Source of the DNA: Desulfobacteria bacterium
Lineage (GTDB): Bacteria > Desulfobacterota > Desulfobacteria > Desulfobacterales > C00003060
Direction: 5' to 3'
DNA: 9,106 bases
NCBI GenBank assembly: GCA_030145035.1
Contig: JAQYWL010000167.1
Span: 1 to 9,106 of the forward strand
Positions 5,611 to 9,106 of the stretch are shown piece after piece. A program made the position numbers and the translations under genes. The notes under the pieces were generated by a model. It did no database searches. It saw only the letters and a list, made by a program, of their open reading frames with translations, and was not told the origin of the DNA. Numbering within the stretch: the first letter of the stretch is position 1; each line of letters opens with the position of its first letter.

Positions 5611-5642
5611 TGTTGGGTTTCGCATTTCTTAACCCAACCTAC
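5611..5642. repeat. GTTGGGTT hairpin repeat, copy 1
   Basis: GTTGGGTT (5612-5619) pairs perfectly with AACCCAAC (5631-5638) around an 11-nt loop. The flanks TGTTGGGTT and TTAACCCAACCTAC are shared, in the same orientation, with the copy at 6342-6371. It lies immediately downstream of the toxin gene. Confidence 0.7.
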
Positions 5643-5649
5643 AGATAGA

Positions 5650-6039
5650 TTACCAGATGGTTTTTATAGAAGCCAGCTTCTGAAGGGTCTTGTCTTTTGT
5701 GATTATGGGGACTTTGAGATATTTCGCTGTTGAAACAATTATCTTGTCGTGTAGTTCAGGAAGTTCTTTCAGGGCCACCATTTTCTGAAGAATGGGGTAA
5801 TCGAGTGCAACGAGCACAAAGTTCTCACTGCTATGTATTTTCTTGAACAGATTTTTGAAGTTGAAAGAGATGCGTTTTTTGTCAAAGATGCTGAGCGATT
5901 CAGCGATGACAATCGAAGGAATAAAGATAACATTTTCTCCGTTTTCACCTTTTTCAAAAATCTCGGAAGCTTTTGAACTGATTCTCGGGCTGTCTGTGAA
6001 CCACCAAAGAAGGGCATGTGTGTCAGTTACAAAGTTCAT
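5650..6039 (-). CDS. vapC: VapC-family PIN-domain toxin
   Basis: A 129-residue single-domain PIN ribonuclease, expected to cleave a specific RNA in the cytoplasm when freed from its antitoxin. All four conserved acidic residues of the Mg-dependent site are visible: Asp6 in TDTHALLWW, Glu47 in IPSIVIAESL, Asp98 in LHDKIIVSTA and Asp116 in IITKDKTL. The TDTHALLWW start and the LHD motif place it in the VapC group with short antitoxins. The length is typical and nothing is broken, so it should be active. It starts 7 bp after the antitoxin stop codon, the usual antitoxin-first operon order. The gene is AT-rich compared with the neighbouring membrane-protein gene at 7019. The cellular target cannot be told from sequence. 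Confidence 0.93.
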   Translation of the reverse strand: MNFVTDTHALLWWFTDSPRISSKASEIFEKGENGENVIFIPSIVIAESLSIFDKKRISFNFKNLFKKIHSSENFVLVALDYPILQKMVALKELPELHDKIIVSTAKYLKVPIITKDKTLQKLASIKTIW

Positions 6040-6046
6040 AAATACT

Positions 6047-6262
6047 CTACAATCCTACTTTGCCATAAAGAGATTTTTTTGCGTTGTTAATATCTTGCTC
6101 GGTAATCTCAACACCTTTGAGAATACCCTTGAGAGATACAACCTTTTTCCCGGAAGGGGTGAGTTTCTTGAGAACGGATAATTTTAAATCCATAACCTCT
6201 TTCTCAATGGTTTCGATTTTGTGAAGCATGTCAACGGTGCTTTTTTCTGCTGCGTGTTTCAT
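6047..6262 (-). CDS. Antitoxin of the PIN toxin
   Basis: A 71-residue protein encoded just upstream of, and presumably neutralising, the VapC toxin. The frame is open back to 6334, but the ATG at 6262-6260 is preferred: AAGGAG stands 9 nt upstream, and the longer start would put coding sequence over the promoter. The N-terminal half (HAAEKSTVDMLHKIETIEKEVMDLKLSVLKKL) is a charged helix with heptad-like spacing that could dimerise. The C-terminal part (VVSLKGILKGVEITEQDI, then AKKSLYG) is the segment I recognise from antitoxins paired with this toxin group, where it wraps the toxin. No AbrB, ribbon-helix-helix or Phd fold is recognisable, so DNA-binding autoregulation is uncertain. Confidence 0.82.
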   Translation of the reverse strand: MKHAAEKSTVDMLHKIETIEKEVMDLKLSVLKKLTPSGKKVVSLKGILKGVEITEQDINNAKKSLYGKVGL

Positions 6263-6299
6263 GGTCTGATTCTCCTTTTCGAAGATGTTGATAATGTAA

Positions 6300-6328
6300 T
6301 TTTTAGCATAGTGAAGATTCTTTGTCAA
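6300..6328 (-). promoter_or_regulatory. Promoter of the antitoxin-toxin operon
   Basis: On the minus strand a perfect TTGACA (6328-6323) is followed after 17 bp by TAAAAA (6305-6300), four of six matches. Transcription would begin about 30 nt before the preferred antitoxin ATG. This supports that internal start over the longer frame. Confidence 0.6.
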
Positions 6329-6341
6329 AATCATATATTTC

Positions 6342-6371
6342 TGTTGGGTTGCTTCGCTTAACCCAAGCTAC
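6342..6371. repeat. GTTGGGTT hairpin repeat, copy 2
   Basis: TTGGGTT (6344-6350) pairs with AACCCAA (6360-6366) around GCTTCGCTT. It shares TGTTGGGTT and TTAACCCAA-CTAC with the copy at 5611-5642 in direct orientation. The two copies enclose exactly the toxin-antitoxin operon and its promoter. Confidence 0.7.
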
Positions 6372-6568
6372 GCTGTTTGTTTCAATCGCTGTCATCGCCG
6401 TCACGGACACCTTTTTCAAAATAGATACAAATCCATAGCAAGCCAATCAATTCAAAGAGACGAAAAGATTGTGACAGAAAACAAACTAATGCTAATTGAA
6501 CGTCTCGGAATTTCTACAACACCTTGTAATGATTTATCTTTCAGCGGTAGTTTTCTGTGCCATTGATC

Positions 6569-6723
6569 TGGAATGATGGAATAATGGAACAATGGAATGT
6601 TGGGGACAAAAGGCCAAGAAGAATCATTTCTAATTTGTCTTAAATCCCCTGCCCGCTCGCCAAGCTTGCGAGGCAGGCGGGTCTTAACCCAATATTCCAC
6701 CGTTCCAATATTCCATCATTCCA
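6569..6723. repeat. 155-bp element with 36-bp near-perfect terminal inverted repeats
   Basis: The left arm (6569-6604) and right arm (6688-6723) are inverted copies matching at 32 of 36 positions. Each is built from TGGAAT/TGGAAC units with a spacing of 7-9 bases (TGGAATGATGGAAT at the outer ends). The centre contains a second palindromic zone, CTCGC and GCGAG around CAAGCTT, flanked by CCTGCCCG and GCAGGCGGG. It has no coding capacity. The whole unit could extrude as a long cruciform or fold as RNA, and looks like a non-autonomous mobile or dispersed repeat. Confidence 0.75.
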
Positions 6724-6726
6724 ATT

Positions 6727-6739
6727 GGGGCGGAGCCCC
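6727..6739. repeat. GGGGC/GCCCC mini-hairpin
   Basis: GGGGC (6727-6731), loop GGA, GCCCC (6735-6739). It abuts the larger inverted-repeat element and may belong to it. Confidence 0.45.
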
Positions 6740-6845
6740 TAAGTTCATAGGTTATATCAATATATCAATACCCGTCCCGTTCTTGGCGCAGGTTTGAAAT
6801 TGTCTATTTAACAGGTGAACGGCCATGTGTTCCCATGTCCCAATT

Positions 6846-6895
6846 TTTCGGTCCCAACCCTGAAAATACCCGTTCAGCCTATCGGTTGACCGAAA
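6846..6895 (+). repeat. Bulged three-segment stem-loop
   Basis: TTTCGGT (6846-6852) pairs with ACCGAAA (6889-6895), CAACC (6855-6859) with GGTTG (6884-6888) across a two-base bulge, and CTGAA (6860-6864) with TTCAG (6873-6877) at the top across a six-base bulge. The 17 nested pairs are perfect. It lies just upstream of the next gene's -35 box, so it is not part of that gene's leader. It could be an upstream terminator-like or structured DNA element. Confidence 0.4.
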
Positions 6896-6909
6896 TCTTA
6901 GCCCAGAAC

Positions 6910-6938
6910 TTGACAAAAGGTGCGATATCCATTACAAA
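6910..6938 (+). promoter_or_regulatory. Promoter of the membrane-protein gene
   Basis: A perfect TTGACA (6910-6915) is followed after exactly 17 bp by TACAAA (6933-6938). It would give a leader of about 75 nt before the ATG at 7019. Confidence 0.55.
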
Positions 6939-7018
6939 TCTTTGAAAAAATCGTGTGGTTGGCAAGTGTAACAGCATGCAGCCACATAATGGTATAGTTC
7001 GGCATGAAGAGGTACGCC

Positions 7019-7501
7019 ATGAGTCAACGAGGTTTCGCTTTCTGGGCGTTGCAATGTCCCGGTTGGCTTCTACTTATCTACCTCGTATACGCACAGGGTA
7101 TTTCAGCGTTCGGATACGAACTAGGAGTCGCCATGGGAACCCAGGAGCCAGCAGAGACTATCACGGAAGTCGGGGCAGCGTTTTGGTACGGCTTTGCATT
7201 CGGTGACCTCGTTACGTACATGCCGCTTCTCGGCTTAGGCTTGATCGGCCATTTGCGAGGGGCGTATTGGGGCCGGATTGCGCTGGCGGCAGCGCTGGGG
7301 ATTACCGTGTATTGGCCGGTCGTTTCTCTTGCGGTGCTGGTCGACGCGCGCGACGCTGCTGGATGGAATATCTCCGACGAAATGCCCTACTGGATTGTCT
7401 GCCTCGTTATCGCGTTCTGGGGCGCGTGGGGACTTTCGGAGTTACTAAAGAAGGAAGGGGTCGAACCAGTCGCTACGGAGAATCCCGATTCCCCGCAGTG
7501 A
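7019..7501 (+). CDS. Uncharacterised four-helix inner-membrane protein
   Basis: A 160-residue integral membrane protein of unknown function. Four hydrophobic segments are visible at about residues 8-30, 55-77, 86-109 and 123-142, ending in a short polar tail (LLKKEGVEPVATENPDSPQ). Conserved-looking polar patches are MGTQEPAETITEVG before the second helix, and the Tyr/Trp-Pro of VYWPVV in the third. The start at 7019 is preferred over the in-frame ATG at 7004 because GAGG stands about 6-7 nt before it. The general pattern recalls small hypothetical membrane proteins in other bacteria, but I cannot name a family. The DNA is visibly richer in G and C than both neighbours, suggesting separate acquisition. 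It appears monocistronic, with its own promoter and a hairpin after it. Confidence 0.82.
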   Translation: MSQRGFAFWALQCPGWLLLIYLVYAQGISAFGYELGVAMGTQEPAETITEVGAAFWYGFAFGDLVTYMPLLGLGLIGHLRGAYWGRIALAAALGITVYWPVVSLAVLVDARDAAGWNISDEMPYWIVCLVIAFWGAWGLSELLKKEGVEPVATENPDSPQ

Positions 7502-7524
7502 GCACCCGCGAAAGACCAACTGAA

Positions 7525-7551
7525 CTCAGACGCACCAGCAGGGTGTCTGAG
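7525..7551 (+). terminator. Possible terminator hairpin after the membrane-protein gene
   Basis: CTCAGAC (7525-7531) pairs with GTCTGAG (7545-7551), extended inward by one G-U and one C-G pair. No T-tract follows, so it would be an atypical terminator or only an RNA 3' end stabiliser. The rest of the spacer up to 7740 shows nothing recognisable. Confidence 0.35.
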
Positions 7552-7742
7552 CTTCGACGAATACAGATATATCCGCACATCTCAAAATCTGGTTTCGAAC
7601 TCTCGATTGCCGATGACTGGTATCATCTCAACCAGTTGAAAATGCGACTGTTTTGTGGTATATAAACCAAATCTTTACTGAAACTCCGTGATACCCGAAT
7701 AGAGGTGATGGCAAGCTATACGTAACATCTGTTTAGATTTTC

Positions 7743-7772
7743 CTTACAGAGTTAGCAACAAGGATTTATAAC
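7743..7772 (+). promoter_or_regulatory. Promoter of the DUF6602-like gene
   Basis: CTTACA (7743-7748) and TATAAC (7767-7772, five of six matches) are 18 bp apart. The predicted transcript starts only about 17 nt before the ATG at 7796, with AAAGGTG between them. This supports 7796 as the genuine start of the downstream gene. Confidence 0.5.
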
Positions 7773-7795
7773 TTTATCACATTAAAGGTGCGAAA

Positions 7796-8541
7796 ATGAC
7801 AAGAGTAAAAAGGTTATATATAGTTATTTACAGTCTACTATCGAAGGTTTGATTTCCCAAGCTAAAGCATTGTCAAAATTAAAACATGACTTGACAAAAG
7901 GACAATTGAGAGAAATTTTCGTACACAATTTTATAAAGCATTTTTTGCCCGGATATTTAGGTATTGGCACCGGACTTATAATGAATAACCAAGGTCATAA
8001 AAGCAAACAGAATGACCTCATAATTTACGACAACCGATTATTGCCACCATTTTTATTCAGCGGAGAGTGTAACATATTTCCTATTGAATCTGTAGTTGCG
8101 ACAATTGAAGTAAAGAGCTTTCTCAATTTACAAGCATTGATGAATACAGAGAAAAACGCAATGTATCTTATTAAGAATGTTTGGGGAAAAAATAAGTGGC
8201 TCATATCTCAACCCCCTTTTCCCCTTATTGCTTGTCTTTTTGGCTTTGATGGACAGAACATTAGGGGGCTATCGTCTAAGAAGAACAAATGGATCAGTGA
8301 GAATATCAGTGCCCTTCGATTCATATGTTCTGCGGGCAGGTTCTCATGGGTACGAATCTATAGTAAAGAAACTAAAAAGCCAGAGTGGGTCTATGGACAA
8401 GCTGATGGTGAATTTCGAGAGATTAGAAGATTCTTAGGCACCCTTGTTGATAATCTTAGAACTTTTTCAAATAATCGCTGGCTTTGGTCTTTTGAGATTC
8501 ACAACGATTGGTTAGGTCAGTATGTCAGGTACTTGAGATAG
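7796..8541 (+). CDS. DUF6602-like putative nuclease-fold protein, frameshifted near its start
   Basis: The protein body (open to 8541) resembles DUF6602: LGIGTGLIMNNQG, then QNDLIIYDN, IFPIESVVATIEVKS and a closing LGQY. The order Asp (in NDLIIYD), Glu and Lys (in IEVK) is typical of PD-(D/E)XK nuclease-like folds; counted from the TTG at 7849 these are residues 56, 87 and 89. Activity is an inference. The frame has no good start: TTG at 7849 lacks a ribosome binding site and cuts into conserved sequence. The ATG at 7796 has AAAGGTG 5 nt upstream and a promoter, but its frame ends at TGA 7850-7852 after 18 codons. One extra A in the A-tract 7807-7811 would join them as MTRVKKVIYSYLQSTIEGL, which flows into the body. 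So it is either a one-base deletion, a sequencing error, or slippage control. The gene is AT-rich and probably transferred. DUF6602 genes often sit among accessory or defence genes, from memory. Confidence 0.75.
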
Positions 8542-9106
8542 GTGCTGTAATAGAAGTCGTAAATCTGTGATAACTGTCATTATGTCAATCCTGGTATCTC
8601 CGAAAATGTTGTGATAGGAATTCGATATCGTTAATCCCGACTGCATCATAGTTGGACAGATTTGTCATCGTCAGAAGTGAAAAAGTGCCCGTTTCCAGGT
8701 TAGTCTTCCTGCCAGCCGTACACCGGTCGCGCCATTTATCACCGTTCGCCATTTGTTGAACCACTCTCTTTCAGCTACTACTCTATTTGTCCTTCCAGCT
8801 AAACAACTGTGTAAAGTTCCGATAAGTCTCCGTGTCACACAGCTCACACCTCCCTTCTCTCATCATGCAACCAGGCTGCATATCTAACAACCCACCTCCC
8901 TGTCAGTTCTTGATATCTGGCTTAGACTCCCCGGCCGTGTGCGCAGGGAAAATGACAATCGGAGCAGTGGGTGTCAGGAGAACTGCCGGCCTTGAGGGTC
9001 TGTGACAAAATGGGCTGTGTCAAGCGACAGTGCTTGCCGCTTGACACAGCCCGTGCAATTAGAATCTAACAGATTGTCGGATAGGGGCCGATGGAGTTTT
9101 CCATCA
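8542..9106. other. 565-bp region without a convincing gene
   Basis: I see no RNA gene, promoter pair or gene of normal size here. A 55-codon minus-strand frame (ATG 8752, TGA 8587-8585) reads as ordinary protein-like sequence but has only a weak GAGAGTGG upstream and no recognised homologue. A second minus-strand frame also stays open for about 60 codons across the same stretch, so neither stands out. Small hairpins occur at 8807-8842 (CTGTGT/ACACAG) and 8964-8986 (GCAGT/ACTGC), and a large one at 9012-9052. The stretch may be decayed mobile or genic DNA. Confidence 0.5.
9012..9052. repeat. Perfect 15-bp stem hairpin
   Basis: GGGCTGTGTCAAGCG (9012-9026) and CGCTTGACACAGCCC (9038-9052) pair without mismatch around an 11-nt loop. 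No T-tract follows on either strand. The strength and perfection suggest selection or recent origin, for example a mobile-element end, a strong bidirectional transcription stop, or a dispersed palindrome. Confidence 0.75.

Larger units (their letters stand above)
5362..5649. other. Repeat-filled intergenic spacer
   Basis: This spacer between the PrcB-like gene and the convergent toxin gene holds two repeat elements (5455-5560 and 5611-5642). No gene is credible. Overlapping minus-strand open frames here are translations of the palindromic repeats. No T-tracted terminator was seen for either flanking gene. Confidence 0.6.
6372..7018. other. Non-coding region with inverted-repeat structures
   Basis: About 650 bases without a credible gene. 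It holds the 155-bp inverted-repeat element (6569-6723), a small GGGGC/GCCCC hairpin (6727-6739), a bulged stem-loop (6846-6895) and a promoter for the following gene. ACAGAAAAC (6474-6482) also recurs inverted at 6550-6558, 67 bp apart, which may be chance. Positions 6372-6470 show nothing notable. Open frames across the repeat element are translations of the repeat. Confidence 0.6.

Noticed and set aside
6263..6334. Longer antitoxin beginning at 6334
   Set aside because: The segment overlaps the TTGACA box and the putative transcript start. The ATG at 6262 has a good ribosome binding site.
6452..6700. Frames across the TGGAAT inverted-repeat element on both strands
   Set aside because: They are translations of the repeat (for example NIPLFHYSIIP), with no start signals and no conservation expected.
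8585..8900. Remnant of a group II intron or transposase gene
   Set aside because: The region has a vaguely mobile feel, but I found no domain V-like hairpin, reverse-transcriptase motif or DDE motif in any frame.
6740..9106. Integron cassette array with attC sites
   Set aside because: Unrelated same-strand genes with separate composition prompted the idea. No paired RYYYAAC and GTTRRRY core sites flank the genes, and each gene has its own promoter.

Overview
The window reads as accessory chromosome of a Gram-negative bacterium, most likely a Desulfobacterota (deltaproteobacterial) organism. This assignment is an inference. It rests on an apparent selenocysteine-containing ArsM, a small secreted protein resembling DUF1104, a large secreted subtilase with PKD domains, and many short palindromic intergenic repeats. 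No rRNA, tRNA, CRISPR array or recognisable transposase gene was seen.

Left part (1-2000, minus strand): an arsenic-detoxification operon. A TTGACA/GATAAT promoter overlaps an inverted repeat that is a plausible ArsR operator. It drives arsM (arsenite S-adenosylmethyltransferase), then arsR (cysteine-rich As(III)-responsive repressor, overlapping the arsM end by 23 bp), and possibly a small secreted Gly/Arg-rich protein. The arsM frame is interrupted by one UGA at 1301-1303. The frame continues without a break into the normal ArsM C-terminal domain. The UGA sits where the family has a conserved As(III)-binding cysteine, and a perfect 8-bp hairpin with a GATG loop follows 21 nt before its loop. 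This is best read as selenocysteine with a bacterial SECIS element, not as a pseudogene, and it is the most interesting signal in the window.

Middle (2000-5360, plus strand): an intergenic region with a G/C-strand-skewed palindromic repeat. It is followed by a 739-residue secreted S8 serine peptidase (signal peptide, propeptide, complete catalytic residues, two tandem PKD domains, C-terminal Ig-like domain), a strong intrinsic terminator, and a small exported protein with a PrcB_C-like domain. The subtilase/PrcB pairing recalls the dentilisin protease complex of Treponema.

Right-middle (5360-6740): a VapC-type PIN toxin and its small antitoxin on the minus strand, with their own promoter. 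Two same-orientation copies of a GTTGGGTT hairpin repeat bracket them. On either side lie a 106-bp element with 10-bp terminal inverted repeats (5455-5560) and a 155-bp element with 36-bp near-perfect terminal inverted repeats (6569-6723).

Right end (6740-9106): two unrelated plus-strand genes with their own promoters. One is an uncharacterised four-helix membrane protein in visibly GC-rich DNA. The other is an AT-rich DUF6602-like gene with PD-(D/E)XK-like residues, whose reading frame is broken by one missing base in an A-tract near its start. The last 565 bases hold no convincing gene but contain a perfect 15-bp stem hairpin. The changes in composition and the repeat density suggest a region assembled by repeated insertion.
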